Positions 8,662 through 17,641 of a stretch of 40,852 nucleotides of DNA are shown piece after piece (positions within the stretch are counted from its first letter, which is position 1; every line of letters begins with the position of its first letter). The stretch is taken from contig JAJDBD010000078.1 of NCBI GenBank assembly GCA_029261575.1, forward strand, positions 1-40,852, given 5' to 3'. Position numbers and translations under genes: made by a program. This DNA comes from Nitrospinaceae bacterium. GTDB taxonomy: Bacteria; Nitrospinota; Nitrospinia; Nitrospinales; JACRGP01. The notes beneath the pieces were generated by a model, which saw only the letters and a list, made by a program, of their open reading frames with translations, had not been told where the DNA came from and ran no database searches.

Positions 8662-10050
8662 ATGTCTCCAGATATTTTCGCCTTAGTCTATCTCGTCGCC
8701 GGTATTCTATTTACCCTGGGTTTAAAAGGACTGGCGCATCCGGAATCCGCCCGCAGAGGCAATATGTTTGCCATGCTTGGGATGGGGATTGCGATTGTCG
8801 CTACCTTGACCGATCCCGCCGTAAAGGGATTTGGCGCCTTGTTCCTCGCCATGGCGATAGGCGGGGTTATCGGCATCGTCATCGCCAAAAAAATCGAAAT
8901 GAAATCCATGCCGCAACTGGTTGCGGCGTTTCACAGCCTGGTGGGCCTGGCCGCAGTGATTGTAGCTATCGGCACCCACCTGTCGCACGCCAACGAAGGG
9001 TCGCTCAACGGTGTGTTGATGACCGAGCTGTTCCTGGAAAGCTTTATCGGCGCGATCACCTTCACCGGTTCCATCATCGCCTTCGGCAAATTACAGGGGG
9101 TTTTTCGTTCCGCTCCCGTGACGTTCAAGGGACAGCACGCCGTGAATCTAGTGATAGCGCTTGCGGCCCTGGGCCTGGGCGTCGTTTACGTTACCGGCGA
9201 TAATTTTGGCGCCTTCATTCTGTTGACGCTCCTCTCCCTGGTTTTGGGAATCACGCTCATCATTCCTATCGGCGGCGCGGACATGCCGGTCGTGGTGTCC
9301 ATGCTGAACTCCTATTCCGGTTGGGCGGCGGCGGCAATGGGATTCACGCTGAACAATATCCTGCTCATCATCACCGGCGCGCTCGTCGGCTCCTCCGGCG
9401 CCATCCTTTCCTACATCATGTGTAAGGGAATGAACCGCTCCTTCATCAGCGTCATTCTGGGCGGATTTGGCGTGGACGAAGAAAGCGCGGAAGCCATGGC
9501 CGGCGGCGTGGACGGCAGGGTGGCAAAACAAGCGGCGGTGGAAGACGCGGCTTTCATGATGGCCAACGCTTCCAAGGTCATCATCATTCCCGGATACGGG
9601 ATGGCCGTGGCTCAGGCCCAGCACGCCATCAAGGAGATGATGGAAGTCATGCAGGAAAAAGGCGTGGAAGTGAAGTTCGCCATCCACCCGGTGGCGGGTC
9701 GCATGCCGGGCCACATGAACGTTTTGCTGGCGGAGGCGGACGTGCCCTACGACGTTGTGTTCGAGATGGAAGAAATCAACAACGAATTTTCCACCGCCGA
9801 CGTGGCCTACATCGTGGGCGCCAACGACGTCGTCAACCCCGACGCGAAGACGGACAAATCCAGCCCGCTGTATGGAATGCCCATTCTCGAAGCGTATAAA
9901 TCCAAGATCGTGTTTGTCAACAAACGATCCCTGCGCCCCGGTTACTCCGGCGTGGACAATTCCTTGTTCTACATGGACAATGCTTCGTTGGTGCTGGGCG
10001 ACGCCAAAACCACCTGTGAAAAACTGGCCGCCGCGTTGCATCAGTCCTAA
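8662..10050 (+). CDS. pntB: NAD(P) transhydrogenase subunit beta
   Basis: The 462-residue protein matches the usual PntB length. The first 265 or so residues contain about nine hydrophobic helices (proton channel). The C-terminal domain III binds NADP(H): IIIPGYGMAVAQAQHA near residue 307 is the nucleotide-binding loop, and HPVAGRMPGHMNVLLAEA plus VGANDVVNPDA near 386 are family signatures. Together with PntAA and PntAB it forms the complex that couples inward proton flow to NADPH formation, useful for a cell that fixes carbon or needs reductant for biosynthesis. A ribosome site AGGAAT lies upstream. No terminator is seen downstream; a dispersed repeat follows. Confidence 0.96.
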   Translation: MSPDIFALVYLVAGILFTLGLKGLAHPESARRGNMFAMLGMGIAIVATLTDPAVKGFGALFLAMAIGGVIGIVIAKKIEMKSMPQLVAAFHSLVGLAAVIVAIGTHLSHANEGSLNGVLMTELFLESFIGAITFTGSIIAFGKLQGVFRSAPVTFKGQHAVNLVIALAALGLGVVYVTGDNFGAFILLTLLSLVLGITLIIPIGGADMPVVVSMLNSYSGWAAAAMGFTLNNILLIITGALVGSSGAILSYIMCKGMNRSFISVILGGFGVDEESAEAMAGGVDGRVAKQAAVEDAAFMMANASKVIIIPGYGMAVAQAQHAIKEMMEVMQEKGVEVKFAIHPVAGRMPGHMNVLLAEADVPYDVVFEMEEINNEFSTADVAYIVGANDVVNPDAKTDKSSPLYGMPILEAYKSKIVFVNKRSLRPGYSGVDNSLFYMDNASLVLGDAKTTCEKLAAALHQS

Positions 10051-10119
10051 GCGTCGGGGCCAGACAGCGCGACTTCGTAGGAATACGCTACGGGCTTGAG
10101 TGGGTTTGCATCCCAAACC

Positions 10120-10148
10120 TTATCCTGTAAATCCTGTCTAAAATTTTT
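10120..10148 (+). repeat. 29-base dispersed repeat (TTATCCTGT...TCTAAAATTTTT), copy 1
   Basis: The 29 bases match 17642-17670 with two mismatches, in the same orientation. Within it ATCCTGT is repeated in tandem (ATCCTGTAAATCCTGT). It lies between pntB and the small membrane ORF, nine bases before the TTG start of the latter. Similar ATCCTGTAAATCCTG elements are known to be dispersed in many bacterial genomes. Confidence 0.65.
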
Positions 10149-10157
10149 ACGCCTCTC

Positions 10158-10472
10158 TTGGATTCCGCCACATCTAAAACTCGAAACGATATTATATTCG
10201 GCGTCCTGTTGATGGGAACCACGGGCGCGTTGATCGGGTATTTTGTGGACAACTCTATTGTGATGGCGGTGGCGGGAACGTTGGGAGTGGTGATCGGCAG
10301 TTTCGTCGGCTGGCTGGGAGGGAGACGTTATTTGCTGATCATCTGCGGCGGCGTTTTGGGCGGCGCTATTTTAGGGTATCGCTCCGGCGACCGGGATATT
10401 CTCATCATGGCGGCGGGAAGCGGCGGGGCCATCGCCGGATTCATCGCGGCGCAAATCGAACGATTTTTGTGA
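10158..10472 (+). CDS. Small glycine-rich membrane protein, unknown
   Basis: The 104-residue ORF has up to four hydrophobic segments rich in Gly (GTTGALIGYF, GTLGVVIGSFVGWLGG, GGVLGGAILGYRSGD, GSGGAIAGFIAA), a glycine-zipper pattern. The only upstream start is TTG 10158, without a strong ribosome site; in-frame ATG codons occur later (residues 19 and 35), so the start is uncertain. It follows pntB by 107 bases in the same direction and ends 18 bases before the convergent histidine kinase gene. I do not recognise a family. The consistent hydrophobic/Gly pattern and lack of a better frame make a real gene likely, but not certain. Confidence 0.6.
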   Translation: MDSATSKTRNDIIFGVLLMGTTGALIGYFVDNSIVMAVAGTLGVVIGSFVGWLGGRRYLLIICGGVLGGAILGYRSGDRDILIMAAGSGGAIAGFIAAQIERFL

Positions 10473-10490
10473 GGTTGCCGAACGAAATCC

Positions 10491-12506
10491 TCAGTTGTGA
10501 GATTGCGGCAATTGCACCAGGAAAGTGGCGCCTTCGCCCGCCCGCCCCAGCGCTTTGATATGGCCTCCGTGCCGACCCACGATTTTATAGCAAATAGCCA
10601 GACCCATGCCGGTCCCCTCGTATTCCGAGCGTCCGTGTAGCCGTTCAAACGGTTTGAATATGCGGTCCGCGTATTTGGGGTCGAAGCCGATTCCGTTGTC
10701 CTGAAAGCTGATTTCAAAACTGCCTTTTTTACCGTCTTTACAGTCGATCACGATATGGGGAGGACTTTGTTCCTTGCAAAACTTGAGGGCGTTGGCGATG
10801 AGATTTTGGAATAATTGCCGCATTTGATTTTCGTCCGCCTCCACCGTTGGTAAATTTTTAACTTCCACCTTGCCTTCCGATTGCTTCAGGCGAATCTCCA
10901 AATCCTCCAGCACTCCCTCGACCACCTTGTTAAGGTCCACCGGTTTGAATGGATTGGCTTTGGTGGTCAACCGGGATAGTTTGAGCAAGTCGTCGATCAA
11001 GCGTTGCATGCGAAGGGCGGCGTTCTGGATGCGATCGAGATAGTCGCCGCCTTTGTCGCCCAAACCTTCGCCCACAACGCTTTTCAGACGGTCGCCAAAG
11101 GCCATGACTTTTCTCAACGGTTCCTGCAGGTCGTGCGACGCGATGAAAGCGAAATCCTGAAGCTCCTGGTTGCTCTCCTCCAGTTTCCTGGCGTGTTCTC
11201 TTAACTGTTCGTCCGCCTGTTTATGTTCGATGGCGACTCCCGCCAGATGGGCGGCGGAAAGCGCCAATTGAAATTCCGTCTGGGTGGGCCTTCCGGGTTC
11301 CTTGTAGTACACCGCGAAAGTTCCCAGTACCTTATCCCTGGAGCTGTTGATCGGAATGGACCAACAGGCCTTGAGATCGTTGTCCAGGGCCAGATCCCTG
11401 AAATTTTTCCATAGGGGATCGGTCGCAATATCGTCGACGATCACCATCTCGTTTGCGAAAGCCGAACGGCCGCAGGACCCGACATTAGGTCCGATAGCAA
11501 AATCTTCCGTGCCCTTGAGGAAGGATTTGGAAAGTTTTATCGAAGCTCCGTGCTTGAGGCGTTTGCCAGAATCGTCCAATAGATTAATGGAGCAGATCAT
11601 GCGACCCACCTGGGCCTCAATCATGGAAATCAAGGTTTCAAGAGTGTGAGGCAGGGGTTTGTTTTTGGCGATCATCTCCAAAATATTATTTTGCCATAAG
11701 ACGCGCTGTTCGGACTTTTGACGCACGGCCGCCTCGATTTCCAGTTCATGGGTGCGCTCCTTGACCCGGCGCTCCAGACCGTCCCGAGCCTGTTCCAATT
11801 CGACGTCGCGCTGCTGGATTTTTTCCAGCATGGCGTTGAATTGTTCGATCAAAACCCCCACTTCGTCTTCACTTTTTTTCTCGGCGCGAATCGAATAGTC
11901 CTTTTCTTCGGAGACCTTTTCCGCCGTTTTGGTCAATTGCAAGATAGGATCGGATACCAGGGCGCCAAAATGGGACGATAATAAATAGGAAACAAACAAT
12001 GAGACCAGCAATATCAGACCTACGGTGGAAGCGAACACCGTTAATTGGTCGTACATGGCTTGCAGGCCGGCGCGAATAAACAGGACGCCGATTTCCTCCC
12101 CCCCAAGAGAAATGGGCTGGTAAATCGTTAAGACGCCGCTTTCCATAAAACTACCGCGAAAGCTCGGCTTCTGGAGCGTCAAAATATTGGAGTTTGCCTC
12201 CCTTTGGAAATGAGAAAACAGTTTTCCTTGCTTGTTGTAAACCGCCGCGCTCAGAATCCTGTCGTCTTCTTTTAAAGCCAGCAGGGTTTCCCTGCCGGTC
12301 TTGCTGTCGCTAAACTCCAGGGCGGCGGCGCTGTTGGCGGCGGTGATTTTAGCCATGCTTTGAATTTCGCGGGCGATCTGCGCTTTGTAGGAAAACGTTT
12401 CGTAGGCGGCAAATACCGCGCAGGCCAACAGGAGGGAAACAGCGCTGGTCAGCATGATGACCCGTACCAGCTTCTCCTTAATGGAGACGTTTGTAAGGAA
12501 ATTCAT
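10491..12506 (-). CDS. Membrane sensor histidine kinase (periplasmic sensor, HAMP, GAF, HisKA, HATPase)
   Basis: The 671-residue kinase has two membrane segments (about 14-35 and 158-178) flanking a roughly 120-residue periplasmic domain of CHASE8-like pattern (ITAANSAAALEF). A HAMP linker and coiled coil follow (about 178-262), then a GAF domain (about 285-425), a HisKA domain with phospho-acceptor His458 in ASHDLQEPLRK, and an HATPase with NLIANALKF, DNGIGFD and GTGMGLAI. There is no receiver domain, so a partner regulator must lie elsewhere. The gene starts five bases after the yfiR-like stop with AAGG upstream, so the two are almost surely co-transcribed with the TonB receptors. The ligand is unknown; the periplasmic YfiR-like partner probably modulates this sensor. 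Confidence 0.92.
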   Translation of the reverse strand: MNFLTNVSIKEKLVRVIMLTSAVSLLLACAVFAAYETFSYKAQIAREIQSMAKITAANSAAALEFSDSKTGRETLLALKEDDRILSAAVYNKQGKLFSHFQREANSNILTLQKPSFRGSFMESGVLTIYQPISLGGEEIGVLFIRAGLQAMYDQLTVFASTVGLILLVSLFVSYLLSSHFGALVSDPILQLTKTAEKVSEEKDYSIRAEKKSEDEVGVLIEQFNAMLEKIQQRDVELEQARDGLERRVKERTHELEIEAAVRQKSEQRVLWQNNILEMIAKNKPLPHTLETLISMIEAQVGRMICSINLLDDSGKRLKHGASIKLSKSFLKGTEDFAIGPNVGSCGRSAFANEMVIVDDIATDPLWKNFRDLALDNDLKACWSIPINSSRDKVLGTFAVYYKEPGRPTQTEFQLALSAAHLAGVAIEHKQADEQLREHARKLEESNQELQDFAFIASHDLQEPLRKVMAFGDRLKSVVGEGLGDKGGDYLDRIQNAALRMQRLIDDLLKLSRLTTKANPFKPVDLNKVVEGVLEDLEIRLKQSEGKVEVKNLPTVEADENQMRQLFQNLIANALKFCKEQSPPHIVIDCKDGKKGSFEISFQDNGIGFDPKYADRIFKPFERLHGRSEYEGTGMGLAICYKIVGRHGGHIKALGRAGEGATFLVQLPQSHN

Positions 12507-12511
12507 GAGCC

Positions 12512-13066
12512 TTATTTACTGTATACGGTTTTTGCCAGGCGGAGTAACTTGGAGCTGACGTTAAGCCCCAGCGCCTCCGCTTTACCTTGGTTGATTTCAA
12601 AACGCATTTTGTTCAGCGACAGGAATAAATTAATGACGCCCCCTTGCTGGCAAAATTTCCGGGACTCGCCAATCGTTAATATCGGGCGGTTTTCCAAACG
12701 TTTAAAAATTTTCCGATAGTCTTTTGGTTCGGAGTCTGCGATGAACAGGATGTGAACCGGGTCCCCCCCCTTCAAATCGTAATGGCGGATTATTTCCAAT
12801 TTTCTTCCCGCGATGGATCTTCCGGAAATCAACGAAATCTCCTCGTTTATGGGAGAGTCTCCCAAAACTCCGATTTTGATCGGGGAAGACGGGCTTGAAA
12901 AGGCGTCCTCTGGCCAGTCGATAAATTTGGCGAATTTTTGAATGAATGCCGCTTTCAGACGATATTCAGAAACCTCGTCCGCAAAAGCCGCGGAAGGGGC
13001 AAACCAGGCCGCCTGGATAAAAATCCCCAAAAGGCAAAAATATCGAATTGTCTTAAAAGCTTTCAT
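12512..13066 (-). CDS. YfiR-family periplasmic protein (DUF4154)
   Basis: The 184-residue protein has a signal peptide (hydrophobic core about residues 9-28, cleavage likely after FADE or nearby) and the family pattern YRLKAAFIQKFAKFIDWPEDAF, IKIGVLGDSP, ILFIADSE, GVINLFLSLNKMRFEIN and a C-terminal LRLAKT. In Pseudomonas YfiR binds the periplasmic part of the diguanylate cyclase YfiN and represses it. Homologues often sit between a TonB-dependent receptor and a membrane sensor, exactly as here. The partner in this operon is a histidine kinase, so YfiR may gate that kinase instead. No obvious ribosome site precedes the ATG at 13066. The gene lies 80 bases after the upstream receptor. Confidence 0.88.
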   Translation of the reverse strand: MKAFKTIRYFCLLGIFIQAAWFAPSAAFADEVSEYRLKAAFIQKFAKFIDWPEDAFSSPSSPIKIGVLGDSPINEEISLISGRSIAGRKLEIIRHYDLKGGDPVHILFIADSEPKDYRKIFKRLENRPILTIGESRKFCQQGGVINLFLSLNKMRFEINQGKAEALGLNVSSKLLRLAKTVYSK

Positions 13067-13146
13067 ATGCCGTTTGTTCGCCGAAAACGCGGCAGTTTAC
13101 ATTGTCCCGCTAAATCGTTTCGCTCGTCCTTGCAACCTTTGTGACT

Positions 13147-15204
13147 CTAAAATCTCCAGGTGACCTTGCCGTAGAAGCTCCGGGGAACTTCGGTAAACTG
13201 TTTGATCGAAACCTCGGGGAAATCCATGGTTTCCGGATGTTTTTCGTCCTGTAAATTGACGCCGGAAAGACTGAACTCCAGATTGTCGGTGGGACTCCAC
13301 CCCAGGCGAACGTCCACCCGCGCGTATTGGGGGACGTCCAGGGTCGCCAGGTCGCTTACAAAATAAAGCGACGTATCAAACTCCAGATCGTAAGGCAGAT
13401 CCATTAACGACCGCAGGCTCCACTGGATTTCCGGATCGCGTCCTTCGTTTGCGGCCTCGGAGACGTGCGCCCCGCTACCCGCGGCGGATTCAAAATTTTG
13501 GTTCAACGTACTGAGCGATCCATTCAACTGCCACCAATCCAATGGCTGGGTTTTAACGGCCAATTCAACTCCATAAGCCTCGCCGGACAAATTGCTCAGG
13601 GTATTTATTGGCGCCACAAAGAGAAGAGACGGCGCCGTGGTATCCAGAAAAACGGAACCTCGTTCCAGGCTTTGTAATTCGTCGTAGAAGTTGTAAAACC
13701 AGGCGAAGTCGAAAAAGATTTTATTATTGGGTTTGAACCGGTAACCCGCTTCAAAAGCGAGCACTTCCAATGATTTGGAATTCTTGTTTCCCTGGAGTTG
13801 GATCGCGGTGGGGACTCCAAACGAAGAAAACGCGTCGACATTGAACGTAACGTCCTGACTGGACCGGTTGGGAATGCGGACCGCGCGGCTCACCGCGCTC
13901 CACACGGTGTGGCGGTCGTTTGGCGTCCAGCCCAGCCGCGCGTTGGGTTGAAATTCGAAACCGCTGAACGTGTTGTGCTCTAATTTCGAGCCGATAGTCA
14001 AATGCAACCGGTCGTCGTAAAAGGAAATTTTGTCCTGGAGAAATCCGTCGAAGCGGTAATTCGTATCGTTGGAGGGCGAAAACGAGATGCTTGGGGTGTT
14101 CTGAATTGAGTCGACATACCAGCGCGAACTGGTTCCCCATATCAGTTCATGGCGTTTTCCCAGGCGAAAGTGATGTTGGAAATCTAGATCGAAAGTGTCG
14201 ATCTGGGTGGCTTGGGTGTTGACGCTCTGGCGCCGCCGTTCCCGCGTATAAAAAAATTGCAACTGCAAGTCCGAATCGGAAGACAACTCCCGCGTCCACC
14301 GGGCAATAAAATTCCCGCCGTCGATCCGCTCCTCGTCGTCGGGAGATTCCACAAGCGGCGGCACGGTCGAACGCACCAGTTTTTCCAATCGCTGGCCGGA
14401 AACGCCGTCGTAATAATCGCCCTGGAAGGTGAAGGAATTCTTTGACGTGGCGTCCCAATCGATACGAAAACCTCCTCGCCCTGCATGCCAGTCGTCCTGC
14501 ACAGAAGTCGTCGATGTGTCCTCTTCAAACTCGTCCCGGTCGTAATATTTTCCGTACACCCGGTAGCTGGCCTCGGGAGAAAGCTTGTCGCCGTACCTCA
14601 GAGTAGCGAATCCGTTTTCCACCGTCCCCGCCCCAGCGCTGATCAACCCGCCCTCGGTTTTTTTGGCGGACTTGGTGATGATGTTGATGACGCCGTTGAC
14701 CGCGTTGGCGCCCCACAAGGTCCCGCCCGGACCGCGAACCACTTCGATGCGGTCGATATCTTCCAGAACCGTGTCGATGGTATCCCAAAAAACGCCGGAA
14801 AAAATCTGGTTGTAAACCGTCCGCCCGTCCATCAGGATCAACAGCTTGTTGGCAAATCGGAAGTTGAACCCACGCGCCGAGACCGCCCAGGTGTTGGAGT
14901 CAAACTGCGCCACATTCAAACCCGGAACCATGCGCAAGGCTTCCGGAATGGTGGTGGCGCCCGACCGGCGAATTTCTTCCTGGGTGACGACATACACAGC
15001 CGCCGGCGTTTCGAAAAGCTTTTCCTTTTTCTTGGACACGGAGGTGACGGTGACTTCTACCTCCATCAACTCCTCCAAACTGAGATCGGTCAGTTCAGAG
15101 TCTGTTTGGGCAAACAATTCTCCGGCCCAGGCCGACGAACAGAATATCCAACCCGCCAGGATAAAAAGAACGACCAACGCTGATTTCACGCTGTTAGTTT
15201 TCAT
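13147..15204 (-). CDS. TonB-dependent outer-membrane receptor 1 (tandem paralogue)
   Basis: The 685-residue protein has a signal peptide (about 1-28), a short DLSLEELMEVEVTVTSVSKK stretch that includes a TonB-box-like segment, a plug domain (FETPAAVYVVTQEEIRRSG, ARGFN, LLILMDGRTVYN, IDRIEVVRGPGGTLWGANAVNGVINI) and a 22-strand-type barrel ending in Phe (YGKVTWRF). It should import a scarce ligand (metal chelate, cobalamin or a similar compound) with TonB energy; which one cannot be told. It is clearly paralogous to the receptor at 15378-17426, sharing plug motifs and the SVSKKKEKLFETP segment. GAGGGG lies before the ATG, and a separate promoter appears to precede it, while YfiR and the kinase follow. 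Confidence 0.93.
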   Translation of the reverse strand: MKTNSVKSALVVLFILAGWIFCSSAWAGELFAQTDSELTDLSLEELMEVEVTVTSVSKKKEKLFETPAAVYVVTQEEIRRSGATTIPEALRMVPGLNVAQFDSNTWAVSARGFNFRFANKLLILMDGRTVYNQIFSGVFWDTIDTVLEDIDRIEVVRGPGGTLWGANAVNGVINIITKSAKKTEGGLISAGAGTVENGFATLRYGDKLSPEASYRVYGKYYDRDEFEEDTSTTSVQDDWHAGRGGFRIDWDATSKNSFTFQGDYYDGVSGQRLEKLVRSTVPPLVESPDDEERIDGGNFIARWTRELSSDSDLQLQFFYTRERRRQSVNTQATQIDTFDLDFQHHFRLGKRHELIWGTSSRWYVDSIQNTPSISFSPSNDTNYRFDGFLQDKISFYDDRLHLTIGSKLEHNTFSGFEFQPNARLGWTPNDRHTVWSAVSRAVRIPNRSSQDVTFNVDAFSSFGVPTAIQLQGNKNSKSLEVLAFEAGYRFKPNNKIFFDFAWFYNFYDELQSLERGSVFLDTTAPSLLFVAPINTLSNLSGEAYGVELAVKTQPLDWWQLNGSLSTLNQNFESAAGSGAHVSEAANEGRDPEIQWSLRSLMDLPYDLEFDTSLYFVSDLATLDVPQYARVDVRLGWSPTDNLEFSLSGVNLQDEKHPETMDFPEVSIKQFTEVPRSFYGKVTWRF

Positions 15205-15319
15205 GGACCATGCCCCCTCAACTCCTTATTTACAGTCGTGAATTTTAGGTTTTCCTCTGCGCGTTTCATTTGGTTCAAGGAAAAATTTGAATTTTGATTT
15301 CATGGGTTTTTTCGGAGCA

Positions 15320-15348
15320 AGTATAGTATTGATAGCCGCCAGACGCAA
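15320..15348 (-). promoter_or_regulatory. Sigma70-like promoter for receptor 1
   Basis: On the minus strand TTGCGT (15343-15348) and TATACT (15320-15325) are separated by 17 bases. Transcription would begin near 15312, giving a leader of about 108 bases before the receptor 1 ATG. It implies that receptor 1-yfiR-kinase can be expressed independently of receptor 2. Confidence 0.5.
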
Positions 15349-15377
15349 TCCTAAGCTCTTGAATCCAAGGGTTTGCA

Positions 15378-17426
15378 TTAAAATCTCCAAGTTATTTTTC
15401 CATAGATCGTTCGCTGAATTTTGGTGGGGGAAAAAAATTGCAGGCTCTCCGGACCAAATTCCGCATGTTCGTCTTCCTGGAGGTTTTGCACCACCGCGCT
15501 AAAATCCAGATTTTCCAGGGGGCGCCATCCCAGGCGCAAATCCACCCGCGTGTACCTTTGCACGGAGGAACTTTCCAACTCGTCTACAAAATACAAAGCC
15601 GTGTCGAATTCCAGGTCGTAAGGCAAATCCACATAAGACCGCAATTGAGCCTGGAATTCCGGATCGTTCCCTTCGATGACCGACGAAAAAGTATCTCCGC
15701 TTCCCGCGTCGACGTCGAAGTCCATTTGAAACCAGGAGAATCCGGCATTCAGTTTCCACCAGGCGGTCGGGGTCCACTGGGCCGCAAGTTCGATTCCATA
15801 CGTCTCGGCATTCCCGGCGTTGCCGGCGGAGAGCGGAAAAACGGCATGCAACGGACCGGGGGACGCTTCAAAGAAAAGACTTTCCGGTTCGCGGCTGATC
15901 AGGTCGTCGTAAAAATTGTAAAAGGTTGCCAAATCGAAAAAGAATTTATCGTTCACCCGGCGCCGGTATCCCAACTCTAACGCAAGCAGGTCCTCCGACT
16001 CAAAGGACCCCTGGCCAAACTGCCCCACCACGGCGGTTCCCAGAGGACTCGCCACCGCCGAGGTGTTGATCCGGATGGTGTCTTCCGAGCGGGAAGGCAA
16101 GCGGATGGCGCGGGAAACCGCGCCCCAAACGGTATGATCTGAATTCGGGGTCCAGGAAAGCCGGGCGCTGGGTTGGTATTCAAATCCGGTGTAATTATTC
16201 TCTCCGAACTTGCTTCCCAGAATCAGATGAAGTTTCTCGGGAACCAACTCGATATCGTCCTGCAAAAACGCGCTGAAAATATAGTTGAGTCGGCTCACGT
16301 CGCTGAACTTGACGTTGAAGCCTTCCTCCAAAGAATCGTTGACGAACCTTTGGCCCAGGCCCCAGATGACCTCGTGCCGCTTGGCCGGAGAAAATCGATG
16401 CTGAAAATCGACGTCGTAAGTGTCGATCAAAATGTCGGGCGCCGCCGTGTTGTTTCGGTGTTGCTGGTTGAAAAAAAACTGCAGGGCCATGTCGGAGTCC
16501 GCCGAAAACTCATGCTCCCAGCGGATCAGAAAATCGCTCCCGTTGATTTGCAGGTCGCGGTCAAAGCTGTCTGTGAACGGGGCGGTAAACGAAACCACGT
16601 TGGCGTCCGCTCGTTCGCTCGATTCCCCGTTGTAATGATTGCCTTCGATCATCAATTTGTTGCGCGCGGAAAAATTCCAGTCCATTCGCGCCCCGCCGCT
16701 GAAAATAGCCCACTCGTCTTCGGCGGATTTGCCCAGGCGTTCCGCCGAGGCGTCGCGGTCGAAATATTTTCCATAAGCCCGAAGATGCAAATCCGAATTC
16801 ACCTCTTCTCCATATCTGAAACTCCCAAAACCTCTTTCCTCTTTGCCGCCCCCCGCCGTGACCAGCCCGCCTTGCGTGTCGCGGGAGTGTTTTGTGATGA
16901 TGTTGACCACGCCGTTGACGGCGTTGGCGCCCCATACCGTTCCGCCGGGACCGCGCACGACCTCAATGCGCTCGACGTCTTCCATCATGATGTTGAGTTC
17001 GTCCCAAAAGACGCCGGAGAACAGAGTCGAGTAAACGCTCCGCCCGTCGATCATGACCAACAGCTTGCTGGCGAACAGGGAATTGAATCCGCGCGCGGTG
17101 ACGGCCCAGGCGTTGCCGTCCAGATGCGCGACCTGCACGCCGGGGGCCAGGCGAAGAACCTCCGCGAAGGTGACGGCTCCGGACCGGCGTATATCCTCCG
17201 AGGTGATCACATAAACAGCGGACGGGGTCTCGAAAAGCTTTTCCTTTTTTTTGGAAACCGAGGTGACCTCCACCTCCATCAACTCTTCCAGAGTGAACTC
17301 CATCAGTTCGGAACCCGTCTGCGCAAGAATTTTCTCTCCCCGCGCCGAGGACGTTAAAGCGAGACAGACGGCGAAACAAAAAATCGCCAGGATGGGTTTT
17401 GTCAATTTAAGTTCAAAAATACGCAT
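15378..17426 (-). CDS. TonB-dependent outer-membrane receptor 2 (tandem paralogue)
   Basis: The 682-residue protein has a signal peptide (about 1-30), a short FTLEELMEVEVTSVSKKKEK segment, a plug domain (FETPSAVYVITSEDIRRSG, ARGFNSLFASKLLVMIDGR, VERIEVVRGPGGTVWGANA) and a long barrel ending YGKITWRF. It aligns with receptor 1 over its whole length by eye, strongest in the plug, so the pair arose by duplication; extracellular loops differ, which suggests a different or broadened ligand. A 173-base gap with its own promoter separates the two. The upstream region is AT-rich with no cobalamin riboswitch boxes visible. It is likely part of a nutrient-uptake and sensing unit with the YfiR-like protein and kinase. 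Confidence 0.92.
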   Translation of the reverse strand: MRIFELKLTKPILAIFCFAVCLALTSSARGEKILAQTGSELMEFTLEELMEVEVTSVSKKKEKLFETPSAVYVITSEDIRRSGAVTFAEVLRLAPGVQVAHLDGNAWAVTARGFNSLFASKLLVMIDGRSVYSTLFSGVFWDELNIMMEDVERIEVVRGPGGTVWGANAVNGVVNIITKHSRDTQGGLVTAGGGKEERGFGSFRYGEEVNSDLHLRAYGKYFDRDASAERLGKSAEDEWAIFSGGARMDWNFSARNKLMIEGNHYNGESSERADANVVSFTAPFTDSFDRDLQINGSDFLIRWEHEFSADSDMALQFFFNQQHRNNTAAPDILIDTYDVDFQHRFSPAKRHEVIWGLGQRFVNDSLEEGFNVKFSDVSRLNYIFSAFLQDDIELVPEKLHLILGSKFGENNYTGFEYQPSARLSWTPNSDHTVWGAVSRAIRLPSRSEDTIRINTSAVASPLGTAVVGQFGQGSFESEDLLALELGYRRRVNDKFFFDLATFYNFYDDLISREPESLFFEASPGPLHAVFPLSAGNAGNAETYGIELAAQWTPTAWWKLNAGFSWFQMDFDVDAGSGDTFSSVIEGNDPEFQAQLRSYVDLPYDLEFDTALYFVDELESSSVQRYTRVDLRLGWRPLENLDFSAVVQNLQEDEHAEFGPESLQFFSPTKIQRTIYGKITWRF

Positions 17427-17641
17427 CGTTGGTCGCGCGTTGTCCTAAAATGGGCCGCTTTTTTATAATTAAAAGTAAATTTTTCCGGCCATTCTATTAT
17501 TTATTCAAGTAAATGTAAATCTTTATTTCAATGAATCAGCAAATAATTTCAATAGGATATCTTGGAATTGATTACCCGAAGGAAAAAGACCGGGCCAGGG
17601 CCAAGAGGCAACGTGTTTGACATGGAAGCTATCCGTAATTT
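17427..17641. other. Intergenic region between msrP and TonB receptor 2
   Basis: About 215 bases of AT-rich sequence precede receptor 2. It has a T-rich run (TTTTTTATAATTAAAAG) but no -35/-10 pair I would defend, and no coding potential. It must hold the promoter of receptor 2 and the 3' end of the msrP transcript. No T-run hairpin for msrP is obvious. Confidence 0.4.

Noticed and set aside
9148-10116. 322-residue minus-strand ORF rich in His
   Set aside because: Antisense to pntB; its His/Gly-rich composition reflects reverse complements of Val/Met/Ala codons.
16173-17357. 394-residue plus-strand ORF
   Set aside because: Antisense shadow of TonB receptor 2, no recognisable motif.
17427-17641. 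Cobalamin riboswitch upstream of TonB receptor 2
   Set aside because: No B12 box (GCCACTG) or matching paired elements were found on the minus strand.
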